This document shows, in pieces, positions 10,612-20,290 of a stretch of 64,000 bases of DNA (position 1 is its first letter; every line of letters starts with the position of its first letter). Source of the stretch: Phanerodontia chrysosporium. Taxonomy: Eukaryota; Basidiomycota; Agaricomycetes; Polyporales; Phanerochaetaceae. The DNA lies in NCBI GenBank assembly GCA_001910725.1, contig MJGA01000008.1, positions 868,001-932,000 of the forward strand, read 5' to 3'. A model generated the notes under the pieces. It ran no database searches. It saw nothing but the letters and a program-made list of their open reading frames with translations, and was not told the origin of the DNA. The position numbers and the translations under genes were made by a program.

Positions 10612-10621
10612 AAGCTAGTAT
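10612..10621 (-). promoter_or_regulatory. Putative self-primer binding site of gypsy B
   Basis: Two bases inside the 5' LTR, minus-strand ATACTAGCTT is perfectly complementary (10/10) to AAGCTAGTAT at the predicted RNA start in the LTR. This is the Tf1-type arrangement, in which the 5' end of the RNA folds back as primer. No tRNA-3'-end-like site is seen here. Confidence 0.65.
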
Positions 10622-10623
10622 AA

Positions 10624-10832
10624 TGTAAGAGTCAAGAATAGAGTGAATTCAAGATGAGAATATAGAATACTAGCTTGGAGAAAGAGAGACAAGAGTTCTA
10701 GCCTTATATACATCTAACCTAGCCTATGACTAAGGAAGGGATAGCGACATTAGTAAGGCAGGGAATGGATGAGTAATAATACAGAGGAAATGAGTAAGCA
10801 AAAGAAAAATATTCGTCATCGTATTCGTAACA
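10624..10832 (-). repeat. 5' LTR of gypsy B (209 bp)
   Basis: TATATAAG box on minus (complement 10703-10710). The predicted RNA start region AAGCTAGTAT (complement 10667-10676) lies 34 nt downstream. Begins TGTTACGAAT and ends CTTACA. Confidence 0.92.
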
Positions 10833-11307
10833 ATATGGTAGGGCGCATCAGTGCCACCAAGCCCCAATGTTTCGCATATGGACATTTTTCCTATAGTACT
10901 GTAAATACATGTGTCAGCACCTCGAATGAATACTCAATATACTCACTAATATGCTGCAGTATTACTCATCCTCTTGTAAAGACGATCACTGTGTATTCTG
11001 GTCCAGTAAACCTACTTACATACAGTAGTCCTAGATATTAGAATTTCGAGGTTCAAGTGCAGAGAACTGGCTCGACGCACTGGTATTCTTGACACTGCAG
11101 ACCCTCCGGCCCTCCTTATATATATGTAATTACTACTAGAGAATTCAAATAAAATGTGAGGGATATTTTGCCATTAGTCAGTAATGACATAATGGGAACG
11201 ATCTTATCGACAGCAGCACCGTTCAACCCCTCGCGTGTTAACTCAGTGCAGGGTACATATCGCGCGTTGCACCCAAAAACCAACACTAGACATGTACATT
11301 CTTCACA
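10833..11307 (+). repeat. 5' LTR of copia F, remainder (after gypsy B)
   Basis: 10833-11035 aligns closely with the 3' LTR (GTAGGGCGCATCAGTGCCACC...). The last 25 bases (CTAGACATGTACATTC..ACA) match its end. Between them lie about 210 bp that are absent from the 3' LTR (11040-11280, with a TATATATATG stretch at 11120). The two LTRs therefore differ by an indel of about that size. Confidence 0.75.
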
Positions 11308-11320
11308 GGTTATGAGCCCC
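11308..11320 (+). promoter_or_regulatory. Primer binding site, initiator tRNA-Met anticodon arm (copia F)
   Basis: GGTTATGAGCCCC directly follows the LTR end TTCACA. Same half-tRNA site as in copia A, C and K. Confidence 0.8.
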
Positions 11321-12222
11321 GCCCTCTAAGGGCACTCTACCTCACTCATCTCCAACTCCTTTCCATCTGCACACCTAACTTTTAGCGTAATTTCTCAAGG
11401 TTATCCCCTGTATTAGTATAATTGCCCAACACAGCGATCAGCACTAACACACGTTGTTTACAGCAGCTCTGACATAGAGCAAATATGTCAGACAGTCTCT
11501 TGTAAGAACAGGTACGGTAGTACACGGGCATATCACATTACGATCTGGTTTGATGCTGCACTTTAGTGGGCGCATCATAGAGGCCTATTCCCCTTGGTAG
11601 TAGGAGATAGTCATCAAGCTCTTAAACTCGATCTAGATATTCTACCAAACTTGTGCAATAGTGGTGTTTCTTGGCCCCTGAAACTCTAGCTGTAGATTGT
11701 AGCATGTAACTCGTACAGGCTTGTCACATTCCACCCAACTCCATTTGCCTCTCAGCTATTTCGGCTAGCTGGAATCAGCAGCGCACTAAACAGTGTACAC
11801 CTGTGCAGACTGGATTGAATCATTGCACCACACCTCTGGACTCCCACTGATCAGCTCGCAGGTGAATCACCTTGTGCTCATAAAGTGATTACATGCTATA
11901 GAGAAACTGCACCTGCACCTTCATCACACATTCTCGAATTCTGAACCAAACCCCAAGTTGTTCCCATCTATTCACTTTTGTCACATCTCAAAGCTCACCC
12001 ATACGTCTATTACTATGATCTTGATGAACCTGCCGACATCATTGAATATGACCCAATATACTCAATCGGTGATCATGAGAACCCAAACAAATATGACGTC
12101 TTCGAGGACTTCTCCAAATCGTTCTACCTCCTTTTTGATGCAGCAGACTCCTACAAGTACAATGAACTCTACATTTACCTTCACCTCATCTACCATCATG
12201 AACTTCTGTATTTCTTCTAGTC
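11321..12222 (+). other. copia F leader, mostly non-coding
   Basis: About 900 bases between primer site and gag. One small open frame (11978-12220, 80 codons, Tyr/Asp/His-rich, from GTG) ends two bases before the gag ATG. It has no recognisable domain and overlaps a second open frame, so it is doubtful. Otherwise nothing is seen. Confidence 0.4.
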
Positions 12223-12606
12223 ATGTCATCATCATCCTCAGACCTGTTCAAGACCTCGACCTCATCAATTCCCATGCTTGATGGCACCAATTATAAAAAG
12301 TGGGCTGCAACAATTCACACTTTCCTTTGGTACTCTGGCTGCTGGGCCCTCATTGAGGGTTACACAGCTTCCATGGCTACCATGCCCACACTGGGTGTAA
12401 GTCGTCTTGCTAACTCAGATGCCACCGTCAGGCAGCCTAGGACGAGAAGAATCAGAAAGCAATCGGCATGATTAAGATGTATACCAAAGAGAATCTAAAG
12501 TACCTCATCGAAGACAAGCGCACTGCCCTCGACATGTGAAACATGCTCAAGTTTGAATACAAGAAGCAAGGTGCTGTCAGCGCATTTGTCACTGTCTATG
12601 TCGTGC
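12223..12606 (+). pseudogene. copia F gag N-terminal part (broken)
   Basis: ATG at 12223 opens MSSSSSDLFKTSTSSIPMLDGTNYKKWAATIHTFL, the typical copia Gag start (short Ser-rich tail, then L-[DN]-G-x-N-[YF]-x-x-W). WALIEGY follows. A frame change occurs near 12470. Helical Gag then continues (IGMIKMYTKENLKYLIEDKRTALDM), where a TGA replaces the expected Trp at 12537, then NMLKFEYKKQGAVSAF. Similarity stops near 12606. Confidence 0.8.
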
Positions 12607-13435
12607 AAGGTCTGAGAAGTCCACGAACTAGGAGTCACGGAGCCCGAGTGCAGTAATAGAGTCTCCCCTTCAATGACTGGGAGGCAGGGGGTGTTTGAGG
12701 AGCAGGGCCAGGGCCAGGATATTTAAAGTGACTCCTCTAGTGAGTATTTTAGTAATACTTTCTGCCTCGTCTTACTCACAAGTTGTCATTGTTGCCCACT
12801 GCCTGAAAAATGGTCCACGCTGTCCTCATCAACCTTGCGTATCAGTTCAGATCTTTGCCATAAGTCTCCACGGTGTGTCAGCAGTCTGCATTCTTTTTGC
12901 CATACTAGACTTTGATGTAGTTTTCACATAAACGAGGGGACTCAACCCTTACTTGATGGATGAAGGCGGTGATGTTCTTGCAATGTGTATGCAATGCCCT
13001 GCATGGCAAATGCGAGGGCTACTTCCAGAAGTCGTCCTGCTGCACAGAGGCTAGGTGATCATGCCACCAGTCTGCTGTATTGTCAGATAATATATATATA
13101 TATACCCAATAAACTCCAGAGTTGCCTCGAAATTCATGTATAAATAGCTTGAAAAATACCAGAAATTGGCTTTGTCTGAATATTACGCTAATTTCCTAGC
13201 TTGCTTTATCGTGGTGGATGTATTAGTTGAAACGTTTCATTTAAGAGGCTATTTTTGCCTCCACACTTTCGCCTGGTAAACAATTTACAAACACTGGCAA
13301 ATAGCTGCTTTCTGTGCATTTGCCAGGTCAAAACTGTCAGTCTTGGTCTGGCAAAATTCACGAGTTCTGGACCACACAGTGTAAGTCTTCTATGAGCACT
13401 GACAATTTTGGCAATAGCAACGGCAACAATCAGTA
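12607..13435 (+). other. Decayed middle of copia F gag or inserted non-coding sequence
   Basis: No Gag similarity from 12607 to about 13080. The stretch has a TATTTAAAG box (12719) and a (TA)n run (13090-13103) and could be a small insertion, but I find no repeat boundaries. From about 13130 short frames are compatible with the Gag C-terminus but too decayed to assign. Confidence 0.35.
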
Positions 13436-15533
13436 GTGGCAGCAGCAGGGTCAAGGGGGAAAAAACATGGAAAAGGCAAAGGAAACAATAACGGACAGAA
13501 TACTGCTCAGATTACAGTTGCACCACTCAAGATTGTAAATGTACTGGATATGTCTAAAGGCTCCAAGGAATCTATCTCCGTTTCTCTTTATGCCAATGGT
13601 GTGATTGGCATGTCAATTGATTGAATGGTTGATTCTGGCTGTACTGCAAATGTCACCAATCAGAAATCAGATTTCATATCGTACATGGAGTTCCGTACTC
13701 CTGGCGTGGCTCACACTGCTGGCAAACACCAAACGATTCTGATTCTGGGTGCAGGCACGATCATACTTTGCCATCGTACTGATGACGATCACAACCAGTA
13801 CCTTCTTCTCACAGAAATACTGTACATTTCCGATGCAAATATGTGTTTCTTTGCTCCACACATTCCTGTTTTGAGGGGCCATCATTGGGTGATCAAAGGG
13901 TCACGCATAATATTGATGTGAGAAAACAGTGGAAAAGAGATTGTCCTCGCTTCTGCGCATCTGTGCGAGCTTGAGGGTCTCTATTTCATACGCGCCAATA
14001 TTTTGCATTCTCCACCACTACTATGAAAGGACACTCTGTTTGTTATGATAGCTATCGAGCCTTTCGATCTCTGGTATGAATGCTTCAGCTATGCCAGCAA
14101 GAAAGTTATAGAGCACCTGCCCAGTAATGTGAAAGATGTGTCTCCATAACTCAAGGTACCAGCCGACTTGTCACTGTGTGAAGGCTGTGAGCTCGGCAAA
14201 TCTCGCCAGGATTTCTTTCCGCCATTTGACTCGCGCACCGAGCATCCATTGTACTTGGTGCACATGGACCTTGTCAAGTATCCGTCACTTTCGATTGATG
14301 AGTACAAGTACACGATGACTACTCTTAATGATCATTCCTCTTTCAGTGTCACTTGGTATCTTAAACGGAAATCAGACATCCTTTCGTGCTTTAAGTGATA
14401 CAAAGCTTGGGCCGAGACTCAGACCAAACAGAAGCTTAAATGCATCTGATCGAATCGAGGGTGGGAGTTCTTCGGCCATGACTTTGACAAGTTCCTTGTA
14501 GGGCATGGCATAGAGTGCCAACAAAGTGTCATCAGATCACCACAACAAAACGGACGAGCAGAACAATGGTAGCAAATAATTGCCAATAAGGCTGAGGCTA
14601 TGTAACACCATGCCAGACTCTCATCAGGGTTCTGAAAGCTCACCTCTGAAGCTGCTGTTCACATCTACAATAGACAACCACTCTAATGTCTCAAGTGAAA
14701 GCTGACCATCACCACATGGGATAACACTGTGCCAAATGTTTCATACTTTCACGTATTTAACTGCAAAGCCTATGTATATATACACAAGGACACATGCCAA
14801 AATAAGCTGCAGTCTAAGACTAAAGTAATAGTGTTTGTCGACTATGAACCTGGTTCAGAGGGTTACAGGTTCTGGAATAAAAGTAGCCATTTCATCTTTG
14901 TATCCTGCAATGTGACCTTCGATGAGAAGTCCTTCCCAAATAAGAAACCACAGGTTAATCAAGCAAATGAACCTAATGATGCTGCACCTTCTTTTCAGAA
15001 CCCAATACCAGAACCAGACATTGATCTAGAACAAGACATCTCTAATGTCTTACCCGATGAGGTACCGCATCCACACCCTGACAATGCGCCAAGTAATAGT
15101 GATAGTGATCTCGAAGATCTGTACCAAAATCCACTATTAAAGCCACAACCTCAACAGCACCCACCAGAACCAGTCCCATGGGCACAGCCACAGCCACTGC
15201 CCATGCAATCTCGATATCCTCGATATTCTTCACCTCCCCGCATGACATGCAGACAACAACACTCGTCTCCTTCACCAGAGAGAGCATAGCAATGTCACAA
15301 ACATTCATCCCCATGTTGCGAATTACATTGCCTTGATACTCCAGAAAACTGTGAAAAGCACACATGCCTGCGAGTGGCTCAGAGATCACGACCCGTTCCA
15401 GCTGCAAGCACCTGCTCCACCACCTCCGGAACCAGTTCCTGATCATCCACACCAAAGACCACGATACCAGAACGCCAGTCAACGGAGAGTTCCAGACAGT
15501 TCATATGGCGATGTTCCACTAACAGAAGTGTGG
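13436..15533 (+). pseudogene. copia F protease and integrase (broken)
   Basis: A basic Gly/Asn-rich linker (13436-13500) precedes the protease MVDSGCTANVT at 13625, with the DSG triad intact; a TGA just before it sits where Trp is expected. The GAG-pre-integrase zinc site is L-C-E-G-C-E-L-G-K (14170). The integrase core runs HMDLVKYPSL (first Asp, about 14268) and RGWEFFGHDF.. (about 14460) and then VIRSPQQNGRAEQ (catalytic Glu region, 14525). An acidic Pro-rich linker runs to 15530. Stops are frequent and mainly TGA or TAA. No CCHC knuckle is recognisable. Confidence 0.8.
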
Positions 15534-16050
15534 TGTCAAGGTGCGTAGCGATAATGGGGCCGGAGAACAGAGAAAGGATTGAAGAAGGCGGAGATCAGAG
15601 ACTGGATGGCAGTTGACTTCAGCCTTAAATGGCTGCGCCCTCGGCGGTTTGTGTTGCCTGGATTATGGAATCGGAGATACGGAGAAGTGGTGGAGTTCAG
15701 GTCCACACAGAGTTTGCGAGAAAGGATTAAGCAGAGTCAAGAAGGTACAAGGGAATCCTAAGTTGATATTCGAACTGAAGATACAAGTGCTAGCGTGGGA
15801 GCTTATATACTACTAAGTCTGAAGTTCGTGGAGATGGTCAGAGATGTACAAAACATATTATACTTCCAATTTGGGATTTGTCTCAGGAACAAAGGGATAA
15901 AGGTTTGTGAGATGATGAAGGCATGTGGTGAAGAAGTCCATAGCAATCACCAGGGTTCACAACTCCAAGTGTCCGTGTTACTCCGGAACTTTCCTTGCAC
16001 TCTGGTGTTCTCCATGCGCAGTGTTGGCTTGGAGATTTAGTGTCATGACA
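15534..16050 (-). repeat. Solo LTR of the gypsy H family (517 bp)
   Basis: Inserted between integrase and RT of copia F, with 5-bp duplication TGTGG/CGTGG (15529-15533, 16051-16055; one C/T difference). Begins TGTCAAGG and ends CATGACA. Aligns along its length with the 5' LTR of gypsy H (41262-41789), including the CTTATATACTAC promoter complement (15804). Confidence 0.85.
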
Positions 16051-16140
16051 CGTGGCAGCAATAGAAACGTGACATCAAACGTGATTAACGTGAAGCTAGA
16101 CAGCATGCTGAGGAGTATCAACAATGGTGTGAATCAATTT

Positions 16141-17824
16141 GCATGCCCAGCAATGACTCTTCATCATCACATGGAGGATCGGATGCAGACATAGAAACAG
16201 ATTCCCATCACTCCATGAGTGGTACGCTCTTGAGTTCTTATCGCGAGCTTCTCATGCATGCCACACAAGTTGACCCTCAGACCTACGAGGAAGCAATGTC
16301 TAGACCTAATGCAAAGCAGTGGGAGATTGCAATGCTCGAGGAATTGAAATCTCACAAGGAGAACAAGACTTGAATTCTGGTTACACAACCATGTAATCGA
16401 CGGATAGTGATATGCAAATGGATATTTGTTATCAAGGCTGACGGCCGCTACAAAGCATCCCTCATGGCTAAAGGATTCACTCAGATACAGGAAATAGATT
16501 TTCAGGGAACCTTCTCTCCTGTTGCATGATACGAAGCTATACGCTTCTTACTCACACATGCCGCACTCAAAAATTGGGAAATCAAGGCAATGGATATGAA
16601 AACGACCTTTCTGTATGGCGAGCCCGACGAGGAAATCTACATGGAACAATCAGAAGGTTTCAGGAAGAAGGGAAAGGGGCACATAGTGTGCAAGCTGCAG
16701 AAGGCAATCTATAGCCTGAAGCAAGCCTCTTGCACCTGGAAGCTACACCAGACTCTGATAGGCATCAGTTTCAAATATACCCGGTCAAATGCCAGGGTAT
16801 ACGTCTATGAGCAGAAAAAGGGCCACATAATCCTCATCGTCAACGTCGATGATTTGCTCCCAATAGGTCCGAGCAAATCTGAGATTGATCGCATCAAGAA
16901 GGTTCTTGCAGATAAATTCCACTTGCAGGACCTCAGCCTGGTAGACACGTTCCTAGACATGCGCATCACTCATGATCGCTTGAAGCAGCAACTGGAACTG
17001 GATCAACAGAACTACATTGAGCAGGTCATAACACAGTTCCAAATGCACAATGCAAAGCCGCAGAAAACTCTACTGCCTAAAGGTTTACACATCGAAAAGG
17101 TAGAAGATGGCTACAAAGCCAATATGATGTTACTACATTAGTCCCAGACTATAATCGATAGCTTGATCTATTGCAAGATTGGGTCACGACCGGACATAGC
17201 ATTCGTCGTCACTTGTCTCTCCTAGTACATGTCCAATTCCACACCCACGCACGTCAAGCATGTGAAACATGTCTTGTGATATCTCTGTGTGACCAGCAAC
17301 TACTGGATTCGTTTCCAGGGTTCCGGTCAATCAGACCTGATTGGTTATTCAGATACAGACTGGGGTGAGAATCGAGATAACCGATGATCAACTACTGGCT
17401 ACATGTTCCTCATGGCTAATGCCGCTGTCACATGGGTTCCCTAAATGCAGCAGACTGTAGCATGCTCTTTGACTGAAGCCGAATACATCGCGCTTTCCGA
17501 TGCATGTTCAGAGGTTGCCTGGCTGACGTCCCTCCAATGCAAGATCAAATTTCCACAAAAGGGTCCAGTACCTATAGTCTCAGACAACCAAGGTGGAATT
17601 TTCCTTGCTATCAATCCCGTGCATGATCATTGCCTCAAGTATGTGGACATATGATATCACTTCATCCGCAAGTTCGTAGAGGACAAATACATAGAGATGG
17701 TGAACATCTCCACTGATGACATGATCATCGACATTCTCACCAAGCTGCTATGTGCGAAGAAGTACAAGAAGTTCTGAAACGCTCTCAGTCTCGTATCTTC
17801 CAAGGACTTGTAAACGGGTGGAAG
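16141..17824 (+). pseudogene. copia F reverse transcriptase and RNase H (broken)
   Basis: The copia RT opening YEEAMSRPNAKQWEIAMLEELKS (16275) is followed by a TGA, then WIFVIKADGRYKASLMAKGFTQ. The longest open part (16590-17141) has KAMDMKTTFLYGEPDEEIYMEQ, CKLQKAIYSLKQA and the catalytic NVDD (family YVDD, Tyr replaced) at 16845. RNase H follows with YSDTDWGE (17357), SLTEAEYIALSDA (17470) and the terminal HCLKYVDI..YHFIRKFVED region to 17710. Several stops and frameshifts. Confidence 0.85.
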
Positions 17825-18117
17825 TGTCAGATCTTGGGCATTTATTGTCCTGATATGATAGGGCGCATCAGTGCCACCAAGCCCCAGTGTTCTGCATATG
17901 GACATTTCTCCTGTAGCACTGTAGATACATGTGTCAGCACGTAGAATATATACCCAATATGCTCACTAATATGCTGTAGTATTACTCATCCTCTTTTAAA
18001 GATGATGACTGTGTATTCTGGTCCAGTAAACCCGCTTACATACAGAGTAGTCCTAGACATGTATATATACTGGCTCTATAGCACCAGAATAAACCAATTC
18101 AGAGTACATTCTTTACA
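17825..18117 (+). repeat. 3' LTR of copia F (293 bp)
   Basis: Begins TGTCAGATC after a purine-rich GGGTGGAAG tract and ends CTTTACA. Flanked by TACTG. Confidence 0.9.
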
Positions 18118-18658
18118 TACTGACCCTGACCACCGTTCTTAGCCTTGAAACTCATATTGTCAGTGTCAGAGTCCGTGTTGTTTCGAGCTGCCTTTTGACG
18201 ACCCTTCATCAGTAAAACTCCCTGTTATCTTTTTGTACTTTCAGACACTTTCAACTTTCAGTGTTAGCTTCCAGCTTTTAGACAGATTACTTTTGGTAGT
18301 CTCATTGTACCTTTCATACCTTTCGTGGGCATTTATACTATCACACAGACAAAAAACTCATAAGTGCCCATGTACTCACAATGCAGTGCTAGATGAAGGG
18401 TGTACGGCGAGGGTGGGTGTAGCACTTGTCCTGACGGGGTCCTGCTGGGATTGCAGGACCCAGAGGACTCTTCATCGCTGTGGTGCAATGTCAGGGATAC
18501 CAATTCGGACTTCACTTTGTCCGCAATCTCTGAGTCGTCGCTCACATTCGTTTGAGTATAAAAAAGCAGTAGTTATAAATCTGTGTGGAACACCTGGCTA
18601 TACCTATGATAACAACTCAGGTTGTCTGCATATTTATTAATATAAAAAGCTCGGAGTG
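18118..18658. other. Unassigned sequence between copia F and copia C
   Basis: No coding similarity. With copia F removed, the left flank TATATAAGCCTACTG (2517) joins ACCCTGACC (18123), so this may be the RNA-side half of an old LTR. A TATAAAAAAG box lies at about 18558. The rest is unremarkable. Confidence 0.35.
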
Positions 18659-19004
18659 TGTTAGTTGTGTCCTTTGTGATGCAACCGCTCCTCTGCCCTC
18701 AGTGGCACTCAGTGGCCCAGTGCAGTGGCCAGGTGCATTGACCATGTGCAGTGGCCCTCATGGGCCACTGACAAAGGACTTGCTTTGTACTTCTTCCTTT
18801 GTCTCTTTTCGCTTTCGTTCCTTTGTCCTTAGTTGAGACTTCGACTTGTAGGATAGTATATAAACCCTGGGGTAGTGCCTCAGCCCTTCAGTTGCTCACC
18901 CACTACCACCAGGTCAGTAGTTCTCCTTCGCTCCAATACACTGAATAACTCACCCACAACCACCAGAGCACTCCTGTAGTCGAGTTTAGCTCCTACATTG
19001 AACA
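18659..19004 (+). repeat. 5' LTR of copia C (346 bp)
   Basis: TGTTAGTTGTG...ACATTGAACA, with a TATATAAA box at about 18855. It is 56 bp longer than the 290-bp solo copies because a segment ending in CACCCAC(T/A)ACCACCAG is duplicated (about 18897-18975). The GTGGCC/GGCCAC-rich part (18700-18775) is full of short inverted repeats. Confidence 0.9.
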
Positions 19005-19017
19005 GGTTATGAGCCCC
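19005..19017 (+). promoter_or_regulatory. Primer binding site, initiator tRNA-Met anticodon arm (copia C)
   Basis: GGTTATGAGCCCC immediately after the LTR. Confidence 0.82.
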
Positions 19018-19287
19018 GCGCTCTAACTGTGCCACAACATCCCCAACATCGCCTTCACAAGGGCCACACATCCCCCAATCGCTATCCCTCGCTTTCACTA
19101 CGTCGCTCACGCGTTCCACACGCCACCCGCCATCTGTGAAGCCCAATCACGTCGTTATCGACCGCCATCTGCCCCCAGATCAAGTGATCAGCCTGGGCCA
19201 CTCAAGCTTGGACCACCTGTGCCACTCAACCTTGCCACTCGACTTTCCCCTCTTTCACCGCTCTCTCCTCACACCACACCCTTCACC

Positions 19288-19899
19288 ATGTCCTCAGACA
19301 CCTCCCACCGCTTCGAGAAGCTCCACGCAGGCAACTACCGCCAATGGAGTGGGAATTGCCTCGCTCTTCTCATGACCAAAGGCTGGTTCCGCCTTGTCAA
19401 GGGCAAGGAGCTGCGCCCCACTGCGGCCGATCCCAAGGCACCTACAGCGGAGGAAGTAGCAGCGATGGAGGCGTTCGATGAGAAGGCAATGAAGGCAGCC
19501 GGTGAGATCTACCTCTCTCTCTCCGAAGAGCAGAAGATCCATGTGCAAGACCACCTCGAAGACCCTGTGAAGATGTGGGCCACCCTCGAGTCTGTGCACC
19601 TGCAGAAGAAGCCTGGCATGCGCTTCAACGCCTGGGAGGAGTTCCTCTCCATCAGGATGGAGGCGAACGAGTCCCTGTCGTCTCTGATGACCAGGATTGA
19701 AGGCGCCATGCAGAAGGTCAAGAACCTCAGGCCAAACAGCTTCGATCTGGACGAGCTAGACAAGGAACTCACCTGCATGTGCATGATTCGAGCCCTCCCT
19801 GACTCCTACGCCAATTTCGCCTCGTCACTCCAGCTCCTCGACAAGTTCGACAAGGAATCGCTCCAGTCCGCCTTTGTCAACGAGACTCTGAAGGCGTAG
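19288..19899 (+). CDS. copia C Gag (203 aa)
   Basis: ATG at 19288 in a good context (CACCATGTCC) opens MSSDTSHRFEKLHAGNYRQWSGNCLALLM, the conserved copia Gag start. Then come WFRLVKGKE, KAAGEIYLSLSEEQKIHV, the WATLESVHLQKKPGMRFNAWEEFLSIRM segment (UBN2-type Gag core) and IRALPDSYANFASSL. It forms the particle shell. The ORF stops at 19899 just after ..FVNETLKA, where other copia Gags continue into a CCHC knuckle. That part is deleted, so the protein lacks its RNA-binding tail. The frame upstream to 19219 is open but starts with GTG and is not needed. Confidence 0.88.
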   Translation: MSSDTSHRFEKLHAGNYRQWSGNCLALLMTKGWFRLVKGKELRPTAADPKAPTAEEVAAMEAFDEKAMKAAGEIYLSLSEEQKIHVQDHLEDPVKMWATLESVHLQKKPGMRFNAWEEFLSIRMEANESLSSLMTRIEGAMQKVKNLRPNSFDLDELDKELTCMCMIRALPDSYANFASSLQLLDKFDKESLQSAFVNETLKA

Positions 19900-19904
19900 G
19901 AACG

Positions 19905-20290
19905 GTGATGTTTGCTTCAGTAGTCCAGGGGAAGGCAGTGCGCACTGTGGAGTTCAGTAGAGTGTTGCATGTACCAGAGCTTGGCTCGAATCTCTTCTCA
20001 GTCCTGTATCTCACGTCTCAGCGCGGTTTCAATGTCCATATCTATTCAAGCACCTCGACTTTGAGCACAGCGGCCAGACCCTCTTCACTGCGTCCATTAG
20101 GGCCACTTGCACTGCCTACCTCGATGGGACGGTCATTCCAGCCTCAGAGTCCGCCCAGGCCGCCTCCATCTCGACGCTCCCCATGGATGAGACCCTTTGG
20201 CATCGACGCTTCGCGCATGCGCACATTTAGAGCATCCGGAGCTTGCTGAAGGACGGCATAGTCACTGGCATGAAGCTCGACTCCAAGGCA
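19905..20290 (+). pseudogene. copia C protease remnant and GAG-pre-integrase (frameshifted)
   Basis: After the Gag stop the sequence resumes in the second half of the protease (VQGKAVRTVEFSRVLHVPELGSNLFSV, 19925-20010). The DSG active site is missing. After a frame change comes AYLDGTVIPA and TLWHRRFAHAHI (20190-20225), the GAG-pre-integrase start with its His residues, ending in TAG, then SIRSLLKDGIVTGM. A further shift at about 20290 leads into the pol frame. Confidence 0.8.

Larger units (their letters stand above)
2566..10832 (-). mobile_element. Ty3/gypsy chromovirus B, full length (8.27 kb)
   Basis: Two 209-bp LTRs (TGTTACGAAC...CTCTTACA on minus) lie inside a perfect ATATG duplication (2561-2565, 10833-10837). 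Order on minus: self-complementary primer site, Gag with Gly/Pro-rich linker and degenerate zinc knuckle, protease, dUTPase, RT, RNase H, integrase, chromodomain, a further ORF, 3' LTR. The chromodomain places it among chromoviruses. It landed in the 5' LTR of copia F, so it is younger than F. A 692-bp solo LTR (6165-6856) later landed in its RT. Many stops and frameshifts; not autonomous. Confidence 0.92.
2533..18117 (+). mobile_element. Ty1/copia retrotransposon F, full length but split by gypsy B
   Basis: The LTRs begin TGTCAGATCTTGGG at 2533 and 17825. The element is flanked by the perfect 5-bp duplication TACTG (2528-2532 and 18118-18122), so both ends belong to one insertion. The 5' LTR is interrupted at 2565/10833 by gypsy B with its own duplication ATATG. 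Internal order on plus is primer site, gag, zinc-less linker, protease, integrase, RT and RNase H. A solo LTR lies at 15534-16050. Without the insertions the element is about 6.8 kb. The coding part has many stops. Confidence 0.9.

Noticed and set aside
18690..18780. Dense GGCCAC/GTGGCC repeats resembling a CRISPR or regulatory array
   Set aside because: They recur in every LTR of the copia C family with irregular spacing and no spacers; part of the LTR.
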